Notes: generated by a model from the letters alone, not told the origin. A DNA stretch of 64,000 bases from Streptomyces sp. SPB074 (GCF_000154905.1 NZ_GG770539.1:1391598-1455597), one strand, 5' to 3'; numbered from the stretch's first letter, positions 16,338 through 26,733 are shown. Translations and numbers: made by a program.

Positions 16338-17836
16338 GCCGGCACCTTGAGTCGCACCACGAACCCTTCCTCACCATCCCCAGGCGGTCCTGCCGACAGC
16401 GTGCCGCCCAGCAGTTCGGCCCGCTCCCGCATCCCCCGGACACCGTAGCCGCTGCCCGTACCCGCCAGGTCCGCCCCGCCGACGCTCTCCGCCGCCATCT
16501 CCCCCGTCCCCACGCCGCCTTCCGCCCCCGCGCCATCTCCCCGGCCGCCCGCACTCCGCGCACGCACGGCTCCCGCCGCTCCACCTGTCTTACCGGCCGT
16601 CGCCTTCTCCCGCCCGGCAGCTCCTTCGACACGTCCGGTCGGCTCGCCCCGCGCGCTCGCCTCGAAGTACCCGTCCCCTTCGCCCCGCCGGTCCGCGTCG
16701 TCGGTCCCGCCCGGTCCCGTGCCGGTGAAGTCCTCCACCGCGTGGGTCGCGCCGGTCACGAAACGTCCGCCGCTCCCGCTCCGTGCCGCGCGTTCGCCCC
16801 ACGCCTGCCTTCCGGGCCCGTTGCGCACCTCCAGTTCGATGGTCTCCGGACCGTAGACGAGGCGCAGTCGTGGTCGCGCGCCCGGCGCGTGCTTGCGCAC
16901 ATTGGTCACGGCCTCCTGAGCGACCCTCCGCAGGGTCTGTCCCGCCTCCGCCGCGACCGGTCGCGCCTCGCCCTCCACCCGCAGCACCGTGCCCTCTCGC
17001 GCGGCCAGCTCGGCGAGCGCCTCGGCCACGGGTGCCATGTCGCCGCGCAGAGCGGAGAGCGCCTGCCGGGTCTCCTCCAGCCCCTCCCGGGCCATCGCCC
17101 GCGCCGCCACCACCCGGTCCATGATCTGCCCGCGGTCCGCGCCCTGTTCGAGCTGGATTCTCGCCGCCTCCAGGTGCACGAGCTGTGCCGAGAGGCTGTG
17201 GGCGAGCACGTCGTGTATCTCTCTGGCGATCCTGGCCCGCTCCGCCAGCGCGGCGGACTCCGCTCGCGCCGCCTGACTCGACCGCTCCTCGATGAGCAGG
17301 CGGTGCGCCGCTCCCCGTGCCTCCGCGTCGAGGCGCATCACGAGCCCCGCCATGAAGAGGCCGCCACAGGTGCCCAGCGTCGCGATCCAGTTGTCCCGGT
17401 CCGTCGTGAAGTACGCCCCGAGCCCCAGCACCGCCGCCGCAGCACCCCAGCCCAGCGGCAGCCGCTCCAGCGCGATGACGGCGGCCAGGCACCAGACGAC
17501 GGAGGAGAGGAGGTGCCAGCCGAGACCCCAGGCCCCTGCGCCCGAGAGCAGGAGGGCGGCCATGCAGGGGACGGCGGACCGGAGGTGATGTTCCCGGGTC
17601 ACCCGGAAGAACCGTCGCAAGGCGGCGATCGCGAGGCTAAGCAGCACGAGCCCGCCGATCACCCGGGCCGGCCCGGCGTGCGGGTTCAGAGCGTGGCTGA
17701 CCCATACGAGGAAGCAGAGCAGCGCGAACCGGACACCCCGGTTCGCGGCGGCCCGGGCCTGGCTCTCCACCCGGCGGCGGCTCTCCCGCGAGAGTGCCTC
17801 GCGCGAGGGCCAGGCCGACCAGAGGTCCTTCCTCAT
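16334..17836 (-). CDS. NarL-type sensor histidine kinase with an insertion in the ATPase domain
   Basis: A 500-residue HisKA_3 kinase: about four transmembrane segments (35-165), the phospho-acceptor His208 in ARIAREIHDVLAHSLS, and the N-box EAVTNVRKHAPG (308-319). The G-box GSGYGVRGMRERAELLGG comes only at 461-478. Between them residues 341-460 are a low-complexity Gly/Ala/Glu/Arg insert of about 120 residues where relatives have about 10-20. The insert is in frame and preserves both boxes. It is coupled to the genes on both sides by ATGA overlaps. Confidence 0.92.
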   Translation of the reverse strand: MRKDLWSAWPSREALSRESRRRVESQARAAANRGVRFALLCFLVWVSHALNPHAGPARVIGGLVLLSLAIAALRRFFRVTREHHLRSAVPCMAALLLSGAGAWGLGWHLLSSVVWCLAAVIALERLPLGWGAAAAVLGLGAYFTTDRDNWIATLGTCGGLFMAGLVMRLDAEARGAAHRLLIEERSSQAARAESAALAERARIAREIHDVLAHSLSAQLVHLEAARIQLEQGADRGQIMDRVVAARAMAREGLEETRQALSALRGDMAPVAEALAELAAREGTVLRVEGEARPVAAEAGQTLRRVAQEAVTNVRKHAPGARPRLRLVYGPETIELEVRNGPGRQAWGERAARSGSGGRFVTGATHAVEDFTGTGPGGTDDADRRGEGDGYFEASARGEPTGRVEGAAGREKATAGKTGGAAGAVRARSAGGRGDGAGAEGGVGTGEMAAESVGGADLAGTGSGYGVRGMRERAELLGGTLSAGPPGDGEEGFVVRLKVPA

Positions 17837-18369
17837 ACACGGTCCTTCGAGCGGGATGCGCGGTCGTTCCCGCGGACCCTCTTCGGGGCCGCGGAACCCT
17901 CACCGTACGTCGGTCCGAGAAGAGCGGCCCGGCGGTTGAGGAGGAGCCCGCGTGCGAGGAAGGTGGCCGCCAGCCCCAGGAGGAGGACGGGTGCGTGCTG
18001 CGCTATCCCGAGCGAGGAGCCCACGCCGTAGAGCGCGACGCGCACCAGGATGCCGCCGCACCACACGACACCGGCCGCCTTCGAGCCGGCGGACCACACG
18101 CTCCCGTCGGCCGCCCGCCAGACCCGTGAGGTCCAGGCCCAGGCGGCGCCGGTGAGCAGTCCGGCGAGCACGTTGAGCAGCAGGAGGGCGACCGCCGCCG
18201 AAGAGTGCGCGTGGTCGACGAGGCCCGGCTCGCGCAGGGCGACGACGGCGAGGATGCCGGGCAGGAGCCACCAGCGCCGACGGTTGTCGACGCGCTGAGC
18301 CCGGAACAGCCTGAATGCGATGAGGGCGACTGCCGCCGCGACGAGCAGGATCTCCAGAGCCCCGGACAT
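17833..18369 (-). CDS. Small polytopic membrane protein (DUF1453/CcdC-like)
   Basis: A 178-residue protein with four or five hydrophobic helices (LEILLVAAAVALIAFRLF, WWLLPGILAVVALREPGL, AVALLLLNVLAGLLTGAAWA and others) and a basic cytoplasmic tail. The layout with RRWWLLPG resembles DUF1453 proteins. ATG 18369 has GGAGG five bases upstream. It is the first gene of the operon and overlaps the kinase gene by ATGA, which suggests it takes part in sensing or controls the kinase. The function is not established. Confidence 0.75.
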   Translation of the reverse strand: MSGALEILLVAAAVALIAFRLFRAQRVDNRRRWWLLPGILAVVALREPGLVDHAHSSAAVALLLLNVLAGLLTGAAWAWTSRVWRAADGSVWSAGSKAAGVVWCGGILVRVALYGVGSSLGIAQHAPVLLLGLAATFLARGLLLNRRAALLGPTYGEGSAAPKRVRGNDRASRSKDRV

Positions 18370-18444
18370 GTGTGCCTCCGTAGGTCGGGGTGTCTCGGAC
18401 ACCATCGAAACTACGGAAGGCGCCTGGTCAGGGCATCGGAGCCA

Positions 18445-18524
18445 GGGTGGAAAACGGATGGATCTTGTTTCTCCACCCCAGGGTGGAGAAACGGGAAGAT
18501 CCGGAGTGCCGGGGTGGAGAAACG
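18445..18524. promoter_or_regulatory. Array of GGGTGGAGAAAC motifs, including a large palindrome
   Basis: Four copies of one 12-13 bp motif: GGGTGGAAAACGG (18445-18457), an inverted copy GTTTCTCCACCC (18467-18478), GGGTGGAGAAAC (18481-18492) and GGGTGGAGAAACG (18512-18524). Copies two and three form a palindrome that extends, with a GGG bulge, into GGATCTT (18460-18466) and AAGATCC (18496-18502). The array is 75-155 bp upstream of the membrane protein/kinase/regulator operon, a natural place for the binding sites of its response regulator. Confidence 0.6.
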
Positions 18525-18834
18525 AAGCCCCGCTGACTCCGGGAGGCGCTGCGGGCGGGAGCGCGCAGAACCCGCCGCCGCAGGCGGGAGGAGGGGTGGC
18601 CACACGCCGCAGGCCCGGTCCGAAGCCGGCAGCCCGCCGCGCCTTCGCCCGGTGGCCGGTGAGCCATCGCACGCGCGACCCGCCACCGTTGGCTCACCAT
18701 GCGGCCGGAGGCGGGCGGACCGCCGCGCCCGCCCGTCCGCCGGGTCTGCCCACCCGCCGCGGCCCTCCACCCGCTGGGGGGTCCTCCGCCCGAGGCCGAG
18801 GCCCCCCACTCCCCTCTCCGAAACCCCCTGCCGC
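18525..18834. other. Gene-free GC-rich stretch after parE
   Basis: No coding frame is convincing. An imperfect hairpin GGGGGGTCCT...AGGCCCCCC (about 18776-18810) may terminate parE. Confidence 0.4.
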
Positions 18835-20958
18835 CTACGCGTCGATACGCGAGCGGTCCAGCGTCGCCGCGGAGTTCGTGATGAACTCCTTGCGCGGCGC
18901 GACCTCGTTGCCCATGAGCAGGTCGAAGACCCGCTCGGCGCTGTCCAGGTCGTTCATGCTGATCCGCCGCAGGGTGCGGTGCCTGGGGTCCATCGTCGTC
19001 TCCGCGAGCTGGTCGGCGTCCATCTCGCCGAGACCCTTGTAGCGCTGGATGGAGTCCTTGTACCGGACGTTCTTGCGCTCGAAGTCGAGCAGCGTCTCGC
19101 GCAGCTCACGGTCCGAGTACGTGTAGACGTACTTGTCCTGCCCCTTCTTCGGCTGGCTCAGCTCGATGCGGTGCAGGGGCGGAACGGCCGCGAAGACCCG
19201 GCCCGCCTCGACCATCGGGCGCATGTAGCGCTGGAAGAGCGTGAGCAGGAGGCAGCGGATGTGCGCCCCGTCCACATCGGCGTCCACGAGCAGGATGATC
19301 TTGCCGTAGCGCGCCGCGTCGAGGTCGAAGGTGCGCCCCGAGCCAGCTCCTATGACCTGGATGATCGCCCCGCACTCGGCGTTCTTGAGCATGTCCGAGA
19401 CCGAGGACTTCTGCACGTTGAGGATCTTGCCCCGGATGGGCAGCAGCGCCTGGAACTCGGAGTTGCGCGCGAGCTTCGCGGTGCCGAGCGCGGAGTCGCC
19501 CTCCACGATGAACAGCTCGCTGCGGTCCACGTCGTCGCTGCGGCAGTCGGCGAGCTTCGCGGGCAGCGAGGAGGACTCCAGCGCCGTCTTCCTGCGCTGC
19601 GCCTCCTTGTGCTGACGTGCGGCGATGCGGGTGCGGGCGGCGGCGACGACCTTGTCGAGCACCGCGCGCGCCTGCGCCTTCGCGTCGCGCTTGGTCGAGG
19701 TCAGGAACGCCTTCAGCTCCTTGGCCACGACGTTCGCGACGATGCGGTTGGCGGCCGAGGTGCCCAGCACCTCCTTGGTCTGCCCCTCGAACTGCGGCTC
19801 GGCCAGACGCACCGTGACGACGGCCGTGAGGCCCTCCAGGGCGTCGTCCTTGACGACGTCGTCCTCGGCGACCCGCAGCAGCTTGGCGCCGCGCAGGACG
19901 TCGTTGACCGTACGGGTGACGGCCCGCTCGAAACCGGTGACGTGGGTGCCGCCCTTGGGGGTCGCGATGATGTTCACGAAGGAGCGCACCGTGGTCTCGT
20001 ACCCGGTGCCCCAGCGCAGGGCCACGTCCACGCCGAGGTCGCGGACGACCTCCGTGGGGGTCATCTGCCCGTGCTCGTCGAGGACAGGCACGGTCTCCTT
20101 GAAGGTGCCCTGCCCGCTCAGCCGCAGCACGTCGCAGACGGCCTTGTCGCGGGCGAGGTACTCGCAGAACTCGCTGATCCCGCCGTCGTAGCGGAAGGAC
20201 TCCTCGCCCTTGGCACCGCCCTCGCCGAGGCCGTACTCGTCGCGGACGACGAGGGTGAGTCCCGGTACGAGGAACGCGGTCTGGCGGGCCCGCTGGTGCA
20301 GGGTCTCCAGCGAGAGCTTCGCGTCCTTGAGGAAGATCTGCCGGTCCGCCCAGTAGCGGACCCTGGTGCCGGTGCGGGTCTTGGGGATGCGCTTGACCCT
20401 GCGCAGCCCCGTCGTGGGCTCGAAGGCGCCGTCGGGGCCCGTACCCTTGAACTGGCCGGGGACCCCCCGCCGGAAGCTCGTGGCGTGCACCGAGCCGCCC
20501 CGGTCCACCTCGATGTCCAGACGCGCCGAGAGCGCGTTGACGACCGAGGCGCCGACGCCGTGCAGGCCGCCGGAGGCCGCGTACGAGCCGCCGCCGAACT
20601 TCCCGCCGGCGTGCAGCTTGGTCATGACGACCTCGACCCCGGAGAGGCCGGTCTTGGGCTCGACGTCCACGGGGATGCCGCGCCCGTTGTCCCGCACCTC
20701 CACGGAGCCGTCCGCGTGCAGGGTCACGTCGATGTGGTCGCAGTACCCGCCAAGAGCTTCGTCGACGGAGTTGTCGATGATCTCCCACAGGCAGTGCATG
20801 AGACCGCGGCTGTCGGTCGACCCGATGTACATACCGGGCCGCTTGCGCACCGCTTCCAGGCCCTCCAGGACGAGCAGGTGCCGCGCGGTGTAGTTGGAGT
20901 CGTCGCGATCTGCTCCTGCCAGCAGAGCTGTCGACGACACGGATGTATCGGCGGTCAC
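18835..20958 (-). CDS. parE: DNA topoisomerase IV subunit B
   Basis: A 707-residue GHKL-ATPase/TOPRIM protein: NSVDEA and DNGRGIP (ATP site), GLHGVGASVVNALS (ATP lid), then EGDSALGTAK, PIRGKILNV and DADVDGAHI of the TOPRIM metal site, and the C-terminal YKGLGEMDADQL box. It pairs with the ParC encoded 11 kb away, and the hrdB-adjacent position is the one known for Streptomyces parE. GTG 20958 has GAGGAG eight bases upstream. A TAGGGT hexamer (minus strand, 21081-21086) is a candidate -10. Confidence 0.93.
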   Translation of the reverse strand: MTADTSVSSTALLAGADRDDSNYTARHLLVLEGLEAVRKRPGMYIGSTDSRGLMHCLWEIIDNSVDEALGGYCDHIDVTLHADGSVEVRDNGRGIPVDVEPKTGLSGVEVVMTKLHAGGKFGGGSYAASGGLHGVGASVVNALSARLDIEVDRGGSVHATSFRRGVPGQFKGTGPDGAFEPTTGLRRVKRIPKTRTGTRVRYWADRQIFLKDAKLSLETLHQRARQTAFLVPGLTLVVRDEYGLGEGGAKGEESFRYDGGISEFCEYLARDKAVCDVLRLSGQGTFKETVPVLDEHGQMTPTEVVRDLGVDVALRWGTGYETTVRSFVNIIATPKGGTHVTGFERAVTRTVNDVLRGAKLLRVAEDDVVKDDALEGLTAVVTVRLAEPQFEGQTKEVLGTSAANRIVANVVAKELKAFLTSTKRDAKAQARAVLDKVVAAARTRIAARQHKEAQRRKTALESSSLPAKLADCRSDDVDRSELFIVEGDSALGTAKLARNSEFQALLPIRGKILNVQKSSVSDMLKNAECGAIIQVIGAGSGRTFDLDAARYGKIILLVDADVDGAHIRCLLLTLFQRYMRPMVEAGRVFAAVPPLHRIELSQPKKGQDKYVYTYSDRELRETLLDFERKNVRYKDSIQRYKGLGEMDADQLAETTMDPRHRTLRRISMNDLDSAERVFDLLMGNEVAPRKEFITNSAATLDRSRIDA

Positions 20959-21398
20959 GCGGTTCGCTCCTCGCTGAATTTTCTTCTGGGGCCTATTGGC
21001 TCAACGTCCCGTCCGGGACGCCGCTCAGAGGGTACCGAGGCCAGGTAGAGCCGCTGTGACGCCACCCTCGCTTCAAACCCACCCTAGTGCAGAATCACAC
21101 ACCCGTTCGAACACGGAAGGCGGTGACTCTCATGTCACGTTCCCTTCCACGCATGAACCATCTAGGCTCCGGGCACGTCCTCATGCACAGACCGGCAATC
21201 CAGCCGGGAGGATGTGACCTTGCACACCACGCGAAACCGTAAAGCACGCACGCTGTAATACGGCACATTCGCCGCCAACCGGCAACAGACAGCCACCCTC
21301 GAAGTTTTTTCGCGAGAAAGGCCGCGAGCGGGAACGTTTTCGGCCTGGTTGGATGTTGACCCTGGTACGACAGCTCGTCGAGCTAGAGAAGAGGCGAC
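20959..21398. other. Divergent promoter region between parE and the DUF7455 gene
   Basis: About 440 bp holding both promoters. Visible elements: TAGGGT on the minus strand (21081-21086) as a parE -10 candidate; an inverted repeat GTGAC-N6-GTCAC at about 21124-21139; and, next to the plus-strand gene, TTGACC (about 21356) and the perfect palindrome AGCTCGTCGAGCT (about 21371-21383). No small gene is evident. Confidence 0.45.
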
Positions 21399-21626
21399 GT
21401 GACTACTGTTCTGACACCCGCGAGCCAGCTGACGGCCGCTGACCGCTGCGACCGGTGCGGCGCCCAGGCCTACCTGCGCGTTGTGCTGACCAGCGGCGGT
21501 GAACTGCTCTTCTGCGCTCACCATGGGCGCAAGTTCGAGCCGGAACTCAAGAAGATCGCCGCTGAGATACAGGACGAGACCGATCGCCTGACAGCTCCCA
21601 GCACGGCGAGCGACGAGGAGCACTGA
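21399..21626 (+). CDS. Small DUF7455 zinc-ribbon-like protein
   Basis: A 75-residue protein with CDRCGAQAYLRVVL and FCAHHGRKFEPELKKIA; the CxxC and CxxH pairs look like a zinc ribbon. It is a conserved actinobacterial family (DUF7455) of unknown function, regularly found next to the parE/hrdB region. GTG start with AGAGG upstream. A strong terminator follows at 21679-21714. Confidence 0.85.
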   Translation: MTTVLTPASQLTAADRCDRCGAQAYLRVVLTSGGELLFCAHHGRKFEPELKKIAAEIQDETDRLTAPSTASDEEH

Positions 21627-21678
21627 GCCTCCGGGTCGCATCCACCTACGACGAGCCGGCACCGGTGTGAGCCGGTGG

Positions 21679-21714
21679 AACGGGCGGGCCTCCACTGGGA
21701 GACCCGCCCGTTTT
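21679..21714 (+). terminator. Rho-independent terminator
   Basis: ACGGGCGGG and CCCGCCCGT arms around a 14-base loop, followed by TTTT (21711-21714), 50 bp after the DUF7455 gene. Confidence 0.8.
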
Positions 21715-21876
21715 CGTATGCCCGCGCACTCCGTAGGCGGCCACCGCCCCTCGCTCCTGCGGCCGCGGTACGGGGCCGGGCGGCGCCCGCAGATGCCCGC
21801 CTGCGGCCGGGACCGCCCTCAGGACCGCCCGGAGGGCGTCCGACAGGCCCTCGGGCCCGCCGGACGACGGAGGGGA

Positions 21877-21900
21877 AGCCCCCGGGCGCCCAAGGGGGCT
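21877..21900 (-). terminator. Hairpin at the end of the S1 protease gene
   Basis: AGCCCCC (21877-21883) and GGGGGCT (21894-21900) pair immediately at the protease stop codon. Confidence 0.45.
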
Positions 21901-22730
21901 CAGCGCTCGCGCAGCCCCTCGGTGTCCGCCACGGCGGAAATGCGCGTGTAGACCCCCGGGTTTCCCGCCTCGGCGCAGCCACTGCCCCAGGAGACGAGTC
22001 CGATCAGCTTGCCCCCGGCCACGAGCGGACCACCACTGTCACCCTGGCAGGCGTCCTTGCCGCCCTCGCGCTCGCCCGCGCAGAGCATCGTGTCGGCGTC
22101 GTAGGCGCCGCCCCCACTGCCCGGGTAGGCACTGCCGCAGTCGCTGTCCGGGAGGACCTGGACATCGGCGGCGTGCAGCGTCCGGGCGTACGAGCCGCGT
22201 CCCGTCGTGTCCCCCCAGCCGTAGACCTGGGCGCGGGTCCCGGCCCGGTAGCCGGGGTCTCCCGAAAGGGCGAGCGGCAGGACGTGGCTCTCCGGCTGGG
22301 CGTCCGCCAGGGTCAGTGTCGCCACGTCGCCGGAATTGCTGTCCGGGTCGTAGTCCGGATTGATCCAGGTCTTCGTGACACGGGCCTCCGTGCCCGCCTG
22401 CCCCGAGAGGTCGTCGCGGCCGACGAGCACCCGCAGGTCCTTGAGGCGGCTCAGAGGGACGCCGAGAACCTTCCCGCTGAGGCAGTGGGCCGCCGTGGCG
22501 ACCGTACGAGGCCCGACGAGCACCCCGCCGCAGTACTGGCCCGAGCGCTCCGCCCCGAAGCGGCTGCGGCTGGACAGGGCCACCGCCCAGGGGTGATCGG
22601 CCACCGCCACCTGCTTGCCCCCGACGATCACTCCGTCGGCGGCCGCGGGTCCTGGGACGAGGACGGGGCTGAGCGCAGCGGCGGCGAGCACTCCCGCGCT
22701 CACCCGGGTGCGAAGTCCGCGAAGCGGCAT
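21900..22730 (-). CDS. Secreted trypsin-like S1 serine protease
   Basis: A 276-residue preproprotease: signal peptide to about residue 31, short propeptide, mature start VIVGGKQ, catalytic His82 (TAAHC), Asp135 (GDVATL) and Ser232 (GDSGGP), with Asp226 six residues before the Ser giving trypsin-like Arg/Lys specificity. Three cysteine pairs are conserved. ATG 22730 is chosen because AAGGAG lies six bases upstream; the open frame starts five codons earlier, inside that ribosome site. It is likely secreted and extracellular. It lies between parE and hrdB, as in S. coelicolor. Confidence 0.92.
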   Translation of the reverse strand: MPLRGLRTRVSAGVLAAAALSPVLVPGPAAADGVIVGGKQVAVADHPWAVALSSRSRFGAERSGQYCGGVLVGPRTVATAAHCLSGKVLGVPLSRLKDLRVLVGRDDLSGQAGTEARVTKTWINPDYDPDSNSGDVATLTLADAQPESHVLPLALSGDPGYRAGTRAQVYGWGDTTGRGSYARTLHAADVQVLPDSDCGSAYPGSGGGAYDADTMLCAGEREGGKDACQGDSGGPLVAGGKLIGLVSWGSGCAEAGNPGVYTRISAVADTEGLRER

Positions 22731-22853
22731 ACCGTACTCCTTCACTCTGGGTACCGAACTCGCACTCAGCGTGATTCAGCCACCCGAAGAGCGCACGCCC
22801 AGGCGTGGCCGTTCGCGCAACCGGCCCAACGCGCGCGACGCGTCCGCGCACGC

Positions 22854-22889
22854 CGAAGGCCCCGCAGGCCGGAACCGGTGGGGCCTTCG
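22854..22889 (-). terminator. Terminator after hrdB
   Basis: Perfect 10-bp stem CGAAGGCCCC (22854-22863) / GGGGCCTTCG (22880-22889), 38 bp beyond the hrdB stop. Confidence 0.7.
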
Positions 22890-22926
22890 CGGAGCTGGAC
22901 CTGCGGCCCGCTGCGGGGCCGGTGGA

Positions 22927-24465
<1,539 letters not shown>

Positions 24466-25375
24466 GAACAACCTCTCGGAACGTTGGAAAACGGCTTCCG
24501 GCTCTCGCCTCGGGGGCGGGAACCGACGACCGTCGGCGGGTATGACCGACGACGCGGGCGGGCGCCGCGGGGACCACAGCACCGGAACCAGTGGCCGTAT
24601 TCCCCTGAGCGACTCTCACCTCTTAGGTCATCGCGCTGTACCCGGGAGCGTTACGCGCAATCTGCGTGGCCCGAGTCACATACCCAAAGGACACAAGGAG
24701 GTACATAGACGAGCATATGCGCTCGGCAAACGATCCAGAGTGGTCGGTTGTGGGCAGGAGCGGAGGCGGGGGTGGGGAGGGGAGCCGGAGGCGGGGAGCC
24801 GGAGGCGGGGAGGGGAGCCGGAAGCGGGGAGGGGAGCCGGAAGCGGGCGGGGAAGAGCGCAGGAGACGGGTGGGGTGCAGGGGTGAGGCCGGGGGCGGAT
24901 GGCGTGGACACCGCTTCGGGGGTGCGTGCGCAAGCCGAGAGGCCGGGGGCCAAGACGGCCGGGCTCCAGGGGTCGTCGTTCCCTGCGAGCCGTGTGCGTG
25001 CGTGAGGGCGGAGCGCGGGATCGGGGGTCGGGAGACGCGCGCCGTCGGGCTGCCAATCGGGTGGGACGGCGGAAACGGCCGGGAGGCGGGCGAGGCGACC
25101 GAGAGCGGTCGTACCGCACAGCGGCATGGCAAGGGGGCGAATGCGATGGGGCGGTGGGGCGACGGGGGTCGGGGCTCAGGGCTCGGGCGGGGGGGGCGGC
25201 CGGGGCAGGCCCTCGGGTGGGGGGCGACCGAGGCTTGGCGGGTGGGCGCCTGGGCGACGGGACGGCCGGGCGTGAACGAGGCCGGGGGCGCCGAGCGCCC
25301 TTGGCGACCGGGTACGAACTGCCCGGCCCAGCGCTCCCCGCTCCCCACTTCCCCCTTACGTCTCTCCGCTCCCCG
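24466..25375. other. Long non-coding region upstream of hrdB
   Basis: About 900 bp between hrdB and the whiH terminator with no credible gene. It holds the hrdB promoter(s) and leader, in the relatively AT-containing part at 24600-24740, and the repeat tract described separately. A GGGGAAT word (minus strand, about 24601-24607) resembles a SigR -35 element but no GTT follows at the right distance. Confidence 0.5.
24757..24850. repeat. Degenerate tandem repeat of a GGGGAGCCGGAGGC unit
   Basis: Units of about 14-19 bases, GGAGGCGGGGAGCC and GGGGAGGGGAGCCGGAAGC, recur five or six times. One strand is almost pure purine apart from the CC in each unit. Likely variable in copy number between strains. 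Confidence 0.75.
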
Positions 25376-25433
25376 CCCACCTTGGCCCGGGGCCCCTCCT
25401 CCACCGCGGAGAGGGGCCCCGGGCCAAGGTGGG
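25376..25433 (-). terminator. Exceptionally long terminator hairpin after whiH
   Basis: A perfect 23-bp stem (25376-25398 pairs with 25411-25433; the left arm begins CCCACCTTGGCCC) with a 12-base loop, starting eight bases beyond the whiH stop. It isolates hrdB from whiH transcription. Confidence 0.85.
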
Positions 25434-25440
25434 CGCGCGA

Positions 25441-26328
25441 CTAGTGCTGCTCGCGGGGCCCCGGCACGACACGCTCGCCCTCGGGGTGAACGGTGAGCAG
25501 CTGGCGCATCGCAGTCTCGGCGCCACCGCCGTCTCCGGAAGCCAGGGCGTCGACGATGCGGGCGTGGTGGGCCACGGACGCCTCGTTGGGACGTTCGCAA
25601 CCCATCGCGGGACCGCCCGACACGTGCAGGGCCGCGCTGACGATCCCGGACAGGTGCTCCAGCATCCGGTTGCCACCGATCTGGATCAACAAGGAGTGGA
25701 ACTCGGCATCCGCTCGGGAGAACGTGATGCCGTCCCCCTGCCCGAGCGCGTGCCCCATGATCTCGACCATGTCGACAAGTCGCTGCTGCACGTCCTCACG
25801 GCCGTGCCCGGCGGCGAGACGCGCGGCGAGGGGTTCGATGCTCCAACGCAGTTCATTGAGCTCCCGGCGCTGATCATCACGCTGGGGCCCGTAGGCGCGC
25901 CACTCGATGATGTCGGGATCAAGCAGGTTCCAGTCACTGACCGGACGGACCCGCGTTCCCACATTGGGGCGGGCGCTGACCAGTCCCTTGGCCTCCAGAA
26001 CGCGCAGGGATTCCCGCACGACGGTACGGGACACCTCGAAACGCTGGCCGATCTCCTCGGGAACGAGGGGGCGGTCCGCCCCCAGGTCGCCGGAGACGAT
26101 CATCTGGCCGAGCTGCTGAACGAGTTGGCCGTGGAGGCCGCGACCCCGGCCGGCACCGCCGCGTCGCGGCACCCGGCCGAGTTCTGGCTCCGCGGCACCC
26201 CAGGAAGGAACTCCGATCCTGTCCTGGGCGGCCTCGGCATAGGGGTAGCGGTCGATGTCGCCCGGGCCGGCGAGGCCGGAGTCGGCGGAACGGGCGGCGG
26301 TCATCATGGTGTGCGCAACGGTACTCAC
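25441..26328 (-). CDS. whiH: Sporulation regulator WhiH (GntR/FCD family)
   Basis: A GntR winged helix (QLVQQLGQMIVSGDLGADRP, QRFEVSRTVVRESLRVLEAKGLV) is followed by an FCD ligand domain. The position next to hrdB and the N-terminal extension VSTVAHTMMTAARSADSGLAGPGDIDRYPYAEA identify it as WhiH, required for sporulation septation in aerial hyphae. GTG 26328 gives 295 residues; the open frame extends 28 codons upstream. GAGGAG lies 19 bases before this GTG, which is too far, so the start is not certain. WhiG-dependent transcription is known for the gene; a TCCGATAA word upstream may be its -10. Confidence 0.92.
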   Translation of the reverse strand: MSTVAHTMMTAARSADSGLAGPGDIDRYPYAEAAQDRIGVPSWGAAEPELGRVPRRGGAGRGRGLHGQLVQQLGQMIVSGDLGADRPLVPEEIGQRFEVSRTVVRESLRVLEAKGLVSARPNVGTRVRPVSDWNLLDPDIIEWRAYGPQRDDQRRELNELRWSIEPLAARLAAGHGREDVQQRLVDMVEIMGHALGQGDGITFSRADAEFHSLLIQIGGNRMLEHLSGIVSAALHVSGGPAMGCERPNEASVAHHARIVDALASGDGGGAETAMRQLLTVHPEGERVVPGPREQH

Positions 26329-26420
26329 AAAAGCTTTGTCGGCGCTCTCCTCAACGGCCTTGAGTTCTTTGGTGAAAAGCACACGAAAGGGTGATCGCTT
26401 ACCGTTGGCCAATTGACGCT

Positions 26421-26428
26421 TTATCGGA
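26421..26428 (-). promoter_or_regulatory. Possible sigma-WhiG -10 element of whiH
   Basis: Minus-strand TCCGATAA matches the WhiG/FliA-type -10 (GCCGATAA) in 7 of 8 bases, 93 bp upstream of the whiH GTG. No TAAA -35 is found at the expected distance, so this is tentative. Confidence 0.3.
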
Positions 26429-26733
26429 AATTACCGAGCAACGGTCGGGGAGTTGCGCGCGCTTCCCCTCACCTTCCCCCCACAGAAGGCTTCTTGCGGT
26501 ACGGTGCCCGCCCTTCGGGCACCACGACGACACCGCGACGCTCAACACAGCCGCTCCCCGCCTGATTTCGGGCCCCTCTCAGCCCCTCGCAAGATCACGC
26601 AAAGAAACCACCCGAGAAGAAAACCCTGTTCGGAAGCACCGGGCGCTACTCTCCGTAAAAACCGTACTGTTGTGCGCGCCACAGACAAACTGCCGTGCGC
26701 CCCCACCGGCAGGCGGGGCGCGGAGACGTTCCG

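Noticed and set aside
21103-21116. SOS box upstream of parE (CGTTCGAACACG)
   Set aside because: The half-sites are in the order GTTC-GAAC with no 4-base spacer, the reverse of the GAAC-N4-GTTC LexA site.
24595-24640. SigR-type promoter of hrdB
   Set aside because: A GGGGAAT word is present but no GTT occurs 18-19 bases downstream.
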